Below, one piece after another: positions 22,893 to 34,890 of a stretch of 64,000 bases of DNA. Each line of letters begins with the position of its first letter. Within the stretch, counting starts at the first letter, position 1. The DNA lies in the NCBI GenBank assembly GCA_023055425.1, contig JALGPY010000002.1, positions 155,631,345-155,695,344 of the forward strand, in the 5' to 3' direction. The position numbers were made by a program, and so were the translations under genes. Below the pieces are notes generated by a model. That model saw only the letters and a program-made list of their open reading frames with translations, did no database searches and was not told where the DNA came from. The DNA comes from Linanthus parryae (lineage: Eukaryota; Streptophyta; Magnoliopsida; Ericales; Polemoniaceae).

Positions 22893-23626
22893 AGCGTCGT
22901 AACTGAACCCTTTCCCACGGTCCCATTCAGTAATGAAAATGTATGATTCCAAAAATCAAATCCCCAAGAATCAGAGGAAAAGATGAAACACCTCATCGGA
23001 TCTGTGAATCGGACGAGAAAATTGGTCTGATTTTGGATATGATGAGTGAACACGTCTGGATACTCGTCCAGTTAAGAACCAAGCGAGTGTCCAGACAGTT
23101 TAGTTAATGAACCCTTGTCTTGATTCATCAATCGAAGGCTCTGTCCTACCATCGTACCCACGAATGCAGAAAAGTTGCTTAATGGGGTTATATTTCGGAC
23201 GAACATGTTTAGACTTACCATTTTACATATTGTAGGGTTTTGATCATGGATACGCAGCGGAATAAATAATAAATTATTCGATCAAGACCTTCCAAGGATC
23301 ACAGGAAGAGACTACATAACGATAGTAAGGGATTAGTATCAAATACCTTTAAGATCTCCTTTGATGACTTCTCACGTGAAATTGTGTTCACGCCTTTATG
23401 GCTAGTCCACTCCTAGGATTTGAAAAAGAATCCTTCAAACCTTTAGTGCTAGCTAGGATTGAAGGAGGAAGAGGAAGGAGATCAAAATCACGCAAAACAG
23501 AGCAAAGGAAGGGCGGTCCCAAGGGAGGGTTCGTCCCTCTTTAGGATTCTCTCTCTCCTTGCTTCTCTCTCCCACTCAATGTGTTATGAGCATAAATTAT
23601 GTGGGAATGAAGCTAGGAGTGCCTTT

Positions 23627-24967
23627 ATTTTTATTTTTTTTTCAAACAAGCATTTTTATTTATTATTGGGCTAAATCATTTACCCAGAATTCGTACATGC
23701 TTGTTGGGCTGACATTGGCCCAAATAGAGAAACCATTACTAACTAAGCCCATTTTGGCTAACTGATGGGCGAGGACATTTTTGTCCTTTTGACACCAACA
23801 AACCCTAATATAATGGAGGCCATCGAGAGAGTTCTTTGTCATCTGCAAAACTCTTTCTCTCTCTGATACACCGAACGGCGCCTCTCTTCCAGCAAGCCGA
23901 GTAGATAGGGTTTGGTAATCCGTTTCCACAATCAGTGACATGAAACCTCTCTCTCTTGCTTTCAATACTGCCATGTTCATAGCTAGAGCTTCTGCTGTGA
24001 TTGAGTTTGGAGAGTAGGGGATACTAAAAGCCATCCCCAGAACAAATCTTCCTTCCCAGTTTCTGATGATTGCGCCACCTCCAGATCTCTTCGTTTCTGA
24101 ATCAATTGAAGCATCAACATTCATCTTTAGAATACCAGGCGGAGGCGGATTCCATTTAGCCGGCGGTAGCTCCTTTGCAGGACCTGCATGTACCAATCCT
24201 AAATCAAGATAAGTAGATCCCTTGAATTCCTCATACGTAGCTAAAGAATTTGTTAAAACAGACTTGAAATTTTGTTTTTCATTTTTGAAAATTTGTCTGT
24301 TTCGTTCAAGCCAAATGTTCCAAAGAACATAACAGAAAATATTTCTTTTTTCAGGAGCAAGATCCAAGAAAATTTGGCGAAATTGAGGCTTGAAAGGGAT
24401 ATTTGTTGGATGGATCTGCAGATCTATAAGATCAGATCGAAAACATTTCTGAGTCCAAGAGCATTCCAAGTAAAGGTGTTTGAGGTTTTCATCAGCAGAA
24501 TTACATAAACAACATCTTTGAGGTAAAGAAATACCTTTCTTGAGCAAATTATTTTTAGTAGCAATACAATTATTGAAAATTTTCCAGATAAAAATCTTGA
24601 TTTTGTCTTGAATTTTCAGTTTCCAAATTAATTTCCAAACTGAATCTGCCTTGTCATAAGAAGTAGAGGTCTGATGTTGAAAGCTTTGAGGGTTAATAAT
24701 AGAAAGAGCCACATAATACGCTGATTTGACAGTGTAAATGCCATCATCCGTTTGGGACCAAACAAAATTGTCTTGGTTCTGAGGAGAAGTTAAAGGAATA
24801 TTGCAAATTGCTTCAGCCTCTTCTTCTGAAAAATGTTGGCAAATAAGGTTTTTATTCCAAGTAAAATCTTGTTTTATGAGGTCCGAAACATAAGAATTCA
24901 AAGGAAGAGTACGAGGGCTGTATGGTTTACGCCCAAAACCTATTGGAATCCATCTGTGATTGTAAAA
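23627..24967 (-). mobile_element. 5'-truncated L1-type LINE inserted in the copia LTR
   Basis: A T-run at 23627-23642 is the minus-strand poly(A). The LTR lacks about 30 bp at the insertion site relative to its relatives (the TATAGTCCAACAAC... part is missing at the right junction near 24967), and I see no clear target duplication. Only the 3' part of the element was integrated. Confidence 0.8.
23663..24901 (-). CDS. LINE ORF2 C-terminal fragment: zf-RVT zinc-binding plus RNase H
   Basis: A single uninterrupted frame of 412 codons; it is open further upstream to the truncation point, so the first residue is not a true start. The N-terminal half holds the zf-RVT domain (DDGIYTVKSAYYVALS, then KIKIFIWKIFNNCIATKNNL and CCLCNSADENLKHLYLECSW with its Cys/His zinc ligands). 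The C-terminal half is an RNase H type-I domain (MNVDASID, GGGAIIRNWEGRF, AEALAMNMAV and VETDYQTL), giving the usual D, E, D acidic residues. In L1 elements this degrades RNA of the RNA-DNA hybrid during target-primed reverse transcription. RT and endonuclease are absent, so it cannot act alone. The lack of stops suggests a recent insertion. Confidence 0.85.
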   Translation of the reverse strand: MNSYVSDLIKQDFTWNKNLICQHFSEEEAEAICNIPLTSPQNQDNFVWSQTDDGIYTVKSAYYVALSIINPQSFQHQTSTSYDKADSVWKLIWKLKIQDKIKIFIWKIFNNCIATKNNLLKKGISLPQRCCLCNSADENLKHLYLECSWTQKCFRSDLIDLQIHPTNIPFKPQFRQIFLDLAPEKRNIFCYVLWNIWLERNRQIFKNEKQNFKSVLTNSLATYEEFKGSTYLDLGLVHAGPAKELPPAKWNPPPPGILKMNVDASIDSETKRSGGGAIIRNWEGRFVLGMAFSIPYSPNSITAEALAMNMAVLKARERGFMSLIVETDYQTLSTRLAGREAPFGVSERERVLQMTKNSLDGLHYIRVCWCQKDKNVLAHQLAKMGLVSNGFSIWANVSPTSMYEFWVNDLAQ

Positions 24968-25415
24968 GCCCCTATCATAATCCTTCTCATGTACGGATTA
25001 GTCCAACTTGCAAATTAGTCCTACTAAGTTTGAAAGTTATTGCGTACTGATCCTTCTAATTAATTAATCATATTAATTACTTCCCTAGTTCGGTCTAATC
25101 CATATAGAGTGTGACTCCATAGGTTTCTACTTAGTTGGTAGTAACTATTTACTAACATGGGGCGGCCTCTAGCAAGACATCCATGCTACCCAACTAATAG
25201 AAATAGTCATCCGACATACCTTGTGCATGTATTGTCTCATCCCTTTGTCTCTATATCCAGATCGGAAGCGAGACATATAAGTCACACTCATATATCCAAT
25301 CCATAGTTTCTCGATCCTGGAAATGGTCTCATCCATGCAGATAACATCAATATCCCATATTGATTTATCGGAGTCTGGCCAGACATTCGATGAGCACCAT
25401 CCCTCGAGTGGCCGT

Positions 25416-28400
25416 TGAAACAGCCCGGGATCTCGGTCCAGGGTTAAAGAGACAATCGATAACCAAAAGTAGAATATTAACTATTAAGATTACATTTCAT
25501 CTAATAAATACAACAATCTTGAGAAGATAAGATTACAAATATAATGTGTTTGAAATAATCTATGTGATCTACTAAGTGATCTAACTTTAAGCTAAACCTC
25601 TTCGTCTCGATACGCGTTCCCATCCCCCACCTTGATTGATGACCTGCGGTTTTAAAATGGCAAAAGCCGACGCAGTTTTGAAGAAAATGATCTGTAAAAA
25701 CTGAGTAAATACACACTACGACATGTAAACCGATGAGTGGCACGCAAGAATAGTTTAAATAAACCAAGAGATTTGAAACATCAATAAGTAAGAGAGTTGG
25801 GAATTCATGAACAATTATAAGTAATCACGTAGCGAGAACTTTTCGACTTCAAAACTTCAATAAACCAGGAGTATTAAAGGAATTCTTAAATCAGTAGAAT
25901 CTCCAGAATAAACAAGTCATTTTGAACTCATAACAATATTTATTCACAAATAACATATGCTTTTCATATCATTTGATTAGATTAGGCAATCAAGAGCCAC
26001 AAACAACATCAATAGAGTAATCAAACTTTCTTTCAATTCCAATTTAATCGTTAAGTTTAGCTGAGGCATGTCTAGAGCCACCAGCAGGATCGATGTAGAC
26101 AGAGGGATCACGAAATAATCACTAAGGGTTACTTCTAGGGTCTATCAAACCCTATTTCACCCGAGCGTTAAGGGAGTCCATTCGTCAACCCCGCTCATAA
26201 CATTAGCTAAAAGGCCTTAAGTGTCGACACCCCTATACCGTAGTGACCCTTACAAGTATAAGTAGCACTCTATAGCTCTACAAACACCTTGGCCTCAATA
26301 TCTTGATACCTTTTGGCTCATCGGGGGCGGATTTGTGAACATTAACGTTCTATCCAATAATAAGAAGCATTGCTTCAATGGTCTTAGCCATAAGAAAATG
26401 GAGGATCGCTTGACGCCTCCCATTAATAACAGTACTCTGTACATCGTCCTAAGTCTATTAGCGGTATTTTATTTCTTCTCTTTCACATAACCAGAATCAG
26501 AATATCAACATTTCACAAGTAATTTCCGAGAGTTCTCAAAGGAGATGAATAAAATAGTTTAACAATTTTGGAGTGGAAAACATGCATTCTCATACTATTT
26601 CATATAACAAACATTCATTTGAAGCATCAAACGCAAACGCACATTTTGATATGAAAAGGCCGTACATATGTACTTACCACTGAGATGAAGCACAACCAAA
26701 CTCAAGAAACTAATCCTAGCACTCCAACGACAACCGCTCACTCCTACGAGGTCGATGTCTACAATCACACGTATAATGTATTCGTTACAACTAATTTACA
26801 CATGCATTATACAAATGCAAACCTACATTCCACATAGTCCTACATGTAACCAATGCACATATAATGATGTCCACTTATCAAAATAAATCAAAATAATACA
26901 CTTAGAATTTTAAAAATTCAAGTTTTCTAAAAGCGGCGAAACTACAATTCTGGACAGAATTGAAGCTCTGACTTTAGATCCATATTTACCATATCAAAAC
27001 ATCTCTTAAAATTTTGAAATTAATATATGATAAACCTACATGTGCCTACTTTCAGAAACACCAAGAAAATCATGCATATCTATTATAAAACTCAAGTTAC
27101 AAAAATAACAAACACTGCTATGTAGAGACAAGTTTGGCATAAAGTTTCAACTTTGAAGAACAATTACTACTACTTGGAGAATTGGAAAAATGCCCATATT
27201 CTCCAGAATGAATTCCTTATTTGTCTAGTTTCATCACAAGAAAGATTGGGTGCCATATGTTTCTGGAAATGAGATTTTTAACAAAAATAGCAAAACTTGT
27301 CCAAAAACAGAGTTTCAGAAAACATGCAACTTAGAATGACCATATCTCCCTAACCAAAAATGATATGGAGTTGAATTTTATTTCAAAATGACCCTCTTTG
27401 AGTCTAGTTTTAGAATGTGTAAGAGTTAAAAATTCCACAGAGACAAAATTTAGAGATAATATACGTTTTGCACAAACTGGTCAGATTGTATGAACATGCA
27501 ATTTTTTCAAAAATCAACAAGAATGGTTTTAATGATACATGCAACTTATAAGAACTTGATTTTCACCCAAATAACATCATTTTAAGCATGAATTAAGATT
27601 TTTATATGCTCTTGACACAAATTATCATAGTGTTCTTGACATGCAAGTTCAACTACCAAGAAATTTACAAAGTGCATATGAGTTTTAGTGTGAGTTTCAT
27701 GAAATAGTCAAAATTTTGGAGTCAATCACATGATCTAACCATGGAAATGAAGAATCAAGCATGAAGATGAAGAAAACTAAGATGAAATTTCATCAATCAA
27801 AGCAAAAGATGGACATGCATGAATGAATTGAAGACTAGAAGAAATGTTACCCCAATATTCAAGAAGATTGTGAGGAAAATGGTGAAATTGGGCTTCAATC
27901 CATGAGTAGAATGGTGAAAGAGCTCCCCTCCATGATGATACAACACTTGGACTCAAGTTTTTCATGATTTGGATGCAATAAAATGAAGTTTCCATGGTGT
28001 TTTTGTGAGGTCAACTCCCAAAAACGGGAATGAAATTTAAGGAGAGAGAAGATAGCTTGTATGAGTGCTCTTGATGAGAAAAAGATGAAGAAAATGAGAG
28101 TGAAAAAGCTATGGAGTGATGACTAGTTGAAGTGATGTGAGGACAAAGTGAACAATCCCACAATTAGAGTTACATACAAATTGGTAGGTTGTAGTGGGAG
28201 TTGATGGAGATGGAAGAAGTGTAGTTATGTAATGCATACAAAGAGACATGTAGCTAGATGATGGTCTCTTTTAATTTAATGGAGTTGACCAAGATAATTG
28301 AGGGGGCTTGATTATAAATAATGAAGAGATGGATTGCTAGTTGGGGTTGAAATGTGAAACTTGACAAAAGTTGAGGGGTGAAAATATAATTTACAATTAA

Positions 28401-28722
28401 TAGGTAACACTAGAAAAGATAACTTTCATAAATTATAAAATCTCCAAATAATTTCAAATAAAACACTTTGTATAAATCACTTTTAGAAAACTACAAGTAC
28501 CTCCCAAGTATACAAAATAAGATTCATATAGTATTTTTCAAGTTTTATAAACTACAAAATAACCCAAAATAAAAATATATATCATCAAAGATATCAAATA
28601 ACACATTTATATTTTAACACCAGGAAAAGTAATTAATAAGCTTGAAATATAATTTCTAAAAATTTTTATATATTTTTTTCGAAATGACCAAATAACCCCT
28701 TGCTTAAATACGGGGTATTACA
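25416..28722 (-). mobile_element. Solo LTR, Ty3/gypsy-type, 3.3 kb
   Basis: Flanked by a perfect 5-bp duplication GCCGT (25411-25415 and 28723-28727). On the minus strand it begins TGTAATACCCCGTATTTAAG and ends GATCCCGGGCTGTTTCA, giving TG...CA. TGTAAYRCCCCG is a frequent start of chromovirus (Tekay-type) LTRs. There is no internal domain, no repeat of the ends inside, and no gag/pol coding. Lineage assignment is inference. Confidence 0.82.
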
Positions 28723-29240
28723 GCCGTAGATATCTACTCTCGTTATGTGAGAGGGACAAATCCTATCTACGCCACTACCATCTCTAATCTTGATTCTTTA
28801 TTGTATCCGACGAACGCCTTTATTGCTACCCAGTTACGGTGTAGCGTTTGACGATGTCAAAACACAATAATACATAACTTGAGGATCTAGTGACTTCAAG
28901 TCTAAGGATGAATATACCGTTGTCACTACGAGAAGCACTTGTGACTTTACATAACTTGTATGTAGCCTTCTCGTTATGGTTCAATCCAGTATGCCATTAC
29001 CCTTAATGCATACCCATGTGTTGGATCATGATATCTCCATATCAATCCAACCCCATACTAGTCGATAGTTGATCGTCGCGTTAATCAATATAATTGACTA
29101 GGTATATTTAAGATAAACAACATATTTGCAATCTAAGGACTTCATTATATTAAATATCTCCATAAATGATACAATGAATATTCTAGCCAAAAGTAATGTT
29201 CATACTAAATAAGATTGCCTCTAGGGCATCTATTCCAACA

Positions 29241-30359
29241 CGTACTACTTTGTGTTGTGCCTATTGCTGATTGCAGATAGGAGGCACACATTTTGACCAT
29301 GTTAGAATATTCTCGAGGAAATGACGAAGTCGTTCTTCTTCTTTCCATGCCTTTGTCTAACTCTATGAATTATGATTTCCATAGTAGACCTTGCAATGCA
29401 CATCTACTTTGTATAATTAGAAACAAGTTAAAACTTCAAAACTCTTGGAATATACTTCCACAAGGCACACGACAAATCGGTTTATCTTAATCAAATACCT
29501 TTGAATGAATATTTGCGATTGAGCCCTTGAATAAATATATAGACTTCAAACAATGAGTTACACGTTTCGTATATTAAAGAATCGTGATACTCTTTAAGCC
29601 TTATTATAAAGGTGTATTAGGGTTGCACCAAAATCAGACTTTCATAAAGTAATTGTTACAACATTTTAACAGGAATTATAAACTTCTTCCACTTCCACTG
29701 TGGAAAGAATATTTTCATATCCAGTACTCCAACATACTGCCTAAGAATCTTAAATTCCTAAAAGTTAGTAACATATAGTACCGTTATATGTGCTTCTCTT
29801 GAGAAAGCAACCAGAACAGCAGTGGGTTCACGCTACTCAAGTGCGTTAATTTACTCGACATGATTGTGATTCTCAAAACATTCAAATAATGTACCCATTC
29901 TCATATGAAAATTCAGAAATCAGGAACCTTTGCAATTGCCTTTTAAGACAACTATTTTCGTCTCCTTGATTGTTATGAACAATCATATTCTTGGACCTGT
30001 ATTATTTGAACCTGTATATAGGTTCATTTCGACTATGCATTCGTCGATAGATACTTCTTTCGATTTATTTTTTTGGATCACATATGTCGGTGTTAATCCC
30101 AGGGTCTCATTATTTTCGAATCAAAACGGGTTTCTTTGCTAATTTACCTCTGCGCATATTTCACACTTGTGATCCAAGATAGTTGCACTTTTGAGACAGT
30201 GGACCAATTTTATTAATTTACGAATTGACTCATAATCAACATGATGAAATCATTTATGCCATAATAAAAAATTGAAGATTTCGACAAATGATTAAACAAT
30301 GATTCCTTATTCATAGTCGGAAACAAAGTCAATGCAATCCTTAGACCACTCATCTTACG
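29241..30359 (-). pseudogene. Copia pol remnant (GAG-pre-integrase), left half of a split element
   Basis: On the minus strand near 30280-30150 the reading LWHK*FHHVDYESIRKLIK is followed by LKSATILDHKCEICAEV, the GAG-pre-integrase block of Ty1/copia polyproteins (WHxRxGH...CxxC). Further along, to about 29240, only weak fragments remain, with many stops. The matching gag part lies at 42322-42780, on the other side of the 12-kb insertion. Confidence 0.65.
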
Positions 30360-31679
30360 ACATCTGATACGGGTCAACCTTATATTCACCATTAATTAGT
30401 AATAATATTATTTAATTAATTTATAGTTAGTTGATTTATTTAATTAGCTGTTTATTTAATTAGTGACCGGGTTTTCTTGTCAATTTGTTCCCGACCAGAT
30501 TGGTTGAAAAGTAGCTTTTCTATTAAAAAAAAATTTAGCGCTCCTGAAAATTGGATCGGGTGGCCTTTACGCCGTTCTTTTTCTTTTCGTGTTCGTGTGT
30601 GTTCGTTTTCGTGTGGAGGCCCATAAGTTCTCGAATTGCGACAACGTTTGAAAAAACCCTAATAATTGGTGCTTTCATTGCGTTTCACCACAATCAGTTG
30701 GTGAAATCAGGACGAAAGAAAAATGAATTTCAGCAACTCCTGGCGAACGATTTCTTGTTGCAGTGGAACGACTAGAGACTCAAATAGAAGCTCGAGTGGA
30801 TAAAATCAATTCCATCTTCGAAAAAATTGAAGCTCGCTCTCCATTGAGAAATAAGAAGTGATAAGGATCGTCGCCGGATGAAACCTAGCAACAGCACTCA
30901 GCCCTTTGCGCCGCTGCCAACTTAATCACTGCCCTCCCCGACTTGTTCCCAGTTCTAGCAACTCCTCCACCATCACCTAGACCCCAGCCACCAACCCACC
31001 GGCTGCAATTGATGTAGGCAACACCATCAGAGGAGCACCCAAGAGCCCCCCTGTCGTTCCTGAATTCGAATGGACCAACGGCGCCTTGCGAAGACCCTCT
31101 CGCCCCCAACACGACAGACACAAACTCCTAACTGCCAGAGCCGCTTGAGAAGTCCGCTCTCAAAACGATCATGGTGCTCTAGAAACCGGCAAAACATTCC
31201 AAGCCCTCCGACAACCACAAAAGGACTCCAACCGACCTCCAAGCAGAAGCCTACAACTCATGTCGACGCGGGACGACCGCTTCTTTCACAATAATCAGAT
31301 TTACTTCCCGAATTACAGTTTCCGACACCCAAACCGTGGTCGCAACCTTCGTCATCTCTGTTCCTGCCGGCCTCCGGGCGTTGCACCAATCTCCTAGGGA
31401 ACCACCACCATTGTTCCAGGACCACTCTGTAACCTGCAACTATCGACGGGACCTGGATCGTTTCCTTAGTGGACGGAAGTTGAGGCTCCCAAAATTTCAA
31501 GATTAGTCAACCCTTTGAGCCCAATTCACCAGTTGAACTTAATTCACAAATTGGTTCTCATTTTCCTATTGGCCTAATTCTTTTGAGAATAATGAATTTG
31601 GGCTTAGTGTTGGACTTTGTGCTGATTTGGGACTGAAAAGTGAGGTTCTGCGGTTCGTTTTTCGTCAATATGATTCGGG

Positions 31680-32371
31680 TAGGGGTGCAACTTGGACGGG
31701 CTGAACCCGACCAACCCGAACCCAGCCCGGACTGAAGTCGGGCTTGGGCACATGTTTTGAGTAATTTGGACGGGCTCGGGCAGAAATTCTCAACCCGAAT
31801 TACAATTAGGGTCGGGCTTGGGTACGGATATTAAGCGATGGGCTAGCCCGAACTTCCCGATTTGTATATTCATTACCTATAAATGTTGTATTTGGAGAGT
31901 ATTATATAGCATATTTATCAAGAATCTATTATTTTTTATTAATTAATAAAGATATTTTTAATTGTGTTTGTGTTCACAATTAAATAGATTTTTTAAACAA
32001 AATATCTAGCATTCTCTTGTATAAATGGATAATTTTTTAATTCACTCTAACAAAATATAGTAATCACTTTTTAGCCTTAAATAACAAAAATTGAATTGTA
32101 CATTCGGTATTACTTCTATATGTAAATTATTAACTTAACTTTAAGGGGACAATTTTAATTGTGTTGAATGTAATAATTATGTTAATTTATTAGTTGAATG
32201 GGCTAGCCCGAATTCAACCCGAACCCGAATTGGATTGTTCGAATTTGGGCTAGGACGGGTTGACGATGCTCCTAACCGGGGCTGGGCTGGGCTTGGGCAA
32301 CCCCAACTGAACTCGGGCTCGGGCTTGGACACGGGCGTCCACCCGCCCAGCCCGCCCGAATTGCAGTCCTA
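31680..32371. mobile_element. Non-autonomous hAT, 692 bp, TAGGGGTGCA family
   Basis: Begins TAGGGGTGCAACTTGG and ends (reverse complement) TAGGACTGCAATTCGGGC. It is flanked by a perfect 8-bp duplication GATTCGGG (31672-31679 and 32372-32379). Both arms are dense in GGGCTGGGCTTGGGC/GCCCGAACCC-type motifs around an AT-rich core. The element-free copy of this internal region near 41890 confirms the insertion point. Confidence 0.92.
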
Positions 32372-34795
32372 GATTCGGGCAAAAATATATATATGGATGC
32401 ATTGAAATTTTGTCACACACTCACCTTGCGGACAATGTGCTTTTCAACCGCGGGGGAGTTGATACGGGTAAACCGTTTCAACATTAATTAGTATTCATAT
32501 TATCTATTGACTTAATTGTTAGTTAGTTTATTCAATTAGTTGTTTATTTAACTAATGTCCGGGTTTTTTCGTCGGCTCTTTCCCTGCCCATTAGGTCGAA
32601 CCGTCTATGTTTAGTTTTCTATTTAAATAATTGTAGTCGCTTAGTTTATTTCATCAAACAATCAACAGAATTAAAATGTCGTGTTTTTCTTTTCGCGTTC
32701 GTGTGTTTTCGTGTTCATGTGGAAACCTGTAGCTTCTCGAATTGATACAACGTTTGAAAACCCCTAATTATTGGTTCTTCATTTCATCACAATCAACTAG
32801 TGAACTCATGATGAAAGAAGAATGAATTTCAGAAACTCTTGGCAAACGATTTCTTGCTGCAATGGAACGACTAGAGACTCAAGTGAAAGCTTGACTTGAT
32901 AAAATTAATTCCATCTTTGACAAAATTGAAGGTCGCTCTCCATTTCCAAAGAAGAGGCGATAAGGATCGCCACCGGATGAAACCCAGCAACAACACTCAG
33001 CCCTTGCGCCACTTCCAACCTAATCACAGCCCTACCCGACATTGTTACCAGGTCCAGCAAGTCCTCCACCTGTTGCAAGTATGACCTAGAGGCAATCTAT
33101 TTCTTGTGACATTTATGGATTTGCTATTCATGATGTTATTGATATGGATATATGTTAACATGAATGAAGTCATTTGGATAAAAATGATATATACTTAAAT
33201 ATCCCTAATCGATTATATTGATTAACGGTACAATCAACTATAGACTAGTATGGGCTTGGATTGATATGGAGATATCACGATCCAATACATGGGTATTGTA
33301 TGCATTAGGAGTAATGGCATACTTGACCCACGAACGAGAAGGATACATTAGATTATGTCAAAGTCACAATCGCTTCTCGTAGTGCTAATGGTATTGTAAT
33401 CCTTAGACTTGAAGTCACTAGATACTCTAGTTGTGGAATATTGTGATTTGATATTATCAAAAGTTGCGCCTTAACCGGGTAACCATAAAGGTAGTTATCA
33501 GTCATGATAGGACGCTAGCTTAGAGATCGTAGTGGCGTAGACATGATTTGTCCCTCCCACATAATGGGAATAAATATCCATGGGCCACTCGAGGGATGGT
33601 GCTTATAGAATGTCTGGCAAGACTTAGATAAATCAATATGGAGATATTGATGTTATCTTCACGGATAAGCATATTCCCAGGATCGAGGAACTATGGATTG
33701 GATATACGGGTGTGACTAATATGTCTCGTGTCCAATCCGGATATGGAGACAAAGGGATAATACAATACATGAGCATTGGGCACATGGTTTGTCGGATGAC
33801 TATTTCTATTAGTTGGGTAGCGTGGATGTCTTGCTAGAGGCCGCTCCATGTTAGTATTTGTTACTACCAACTAAGTAGAAACCTATGGGGTCACACTCCT
33901 TATGGATTAGACCGGACTTGGAAATAATTAATATGATTAATCAATTAGAATGATCAATAGGCAGCTACTTGCAAACTTAGTAGGACTAATTTGCTAGTTG
34001 GACTAATCCGTGTATGGACATGATTAGGATAGGGGCTTTTATGTAGTCAACAAAAAGTTGTTGGACTATATAAAGGACACTCCTAGCTCCCTTCCCAGAC
34101 TAATGCTCGTAACACATTGAGTGGGAGAAAGAAGAAAGGAGAGAGAGAAAGACCAAAGAGGGCCGACCCCCCCCCCCATGGTCCGCCCCTACCCCGTCGG
34201 CCAAAGAAAGAGGGTAGCCCCTCTTCTTGTGTTCGTTGTGTGATTGTGATCTTCTTCCTCTTCCTCCTTCAATCCTAGCTAGCACAAAGGCTTTAAGGAT
34301 CCGGTTTCAATCCTAGGAGTGGACTAGCCATAGAGACGTGAATACAATTTCATGTGAGAAGTCATCACAGGAGAACCCAAAGGTATGTAGATACTAGAAT
34401 CCCTTACTATCGTTATGCAGTCTCTTCCTGTGATCCTTGGGATTTGAGCAGGATTAATTTTCGTTATTCAGCTGTGTAACCTGCATTAAAACCCAACAGT
34501 GGTATCAGAGCCACAGGTTGTAGAGAATAACATAGTTTATGTGTTAAGAGTTTTGTTGTTTTACACTTTAATTATTGTTTACCGCGTAAAACGGACAAAT
34601 CAAGCATATTGATGCAATTTTTGAATATGATTCAAGCCAAATAAGATCTAATATTACATGGGATGTAAGGATTTGTGAATTTGGATCACATAGGATGTGA
34701 AAATTTTGAATCTAGATAACTAGGGTTTGTGCACAAGTTGGAAAAAGCTGTTTTTCAAACTTGGAAACAACTAAACTTGGTCAACAAGGAGGAAT

Positions 34796-34890
34796 TTGTT
34801 TATGGAAACAACTAAACTTGGGAACCAAGGAGGAAGTTGTTTATGGAAACAACTAAACTTGGGAACCAAGGAGGAAGTTGTTTATGAAAA
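34796..34890. repeat. Short tandem repeat in the copia leader, about 40 bp unit
   Basis: GGAAACAACTAAACTTGG recurs near 34764, 34804 and 34844, followed by (G/T)(A/C)ACAAGGAGGAA-type sequence and TTGTTTATG. It gives about three direct copies with a 40-bp period downstream of the primer-binding site. Confidence 0.7.

Larger units (their letters stand above)
23231..29240 (-). mobile_element. Ty1/copia LTR (about 1.36 kb of LTR), split by a LINE and a solo LTR
   Basis: Left edge TGTAGGGTTTTGATCATGG, right edge ATCTATTCCAACA. Segments 23231-23626, 24968-25415 and 28723-29240 match, in reverse complement, the LTRs of the plus-strand copia at 33071-41222. Removing the two insertions leaves about 1.36 kb, close to the 1.43 kb of that family. 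Because copia internal remnants follow on its right, I read it as the 3' LTR of a minus-strand element rather than a solo LTR. Confidence 0.8.

Noticed and set aside
25501..27995. Short minus-strand frames at 25501-25767 and 27777-27995
   Set aside because: Inside the gypsy-type solo LTR, which has no coding function; no gag/pol motif.
34499..34512. tRNA-like sequence
   Set aside because: It is the copia primer-binding site complementary to the 3' end of initiator Met tRNA, not a tRNA gene.
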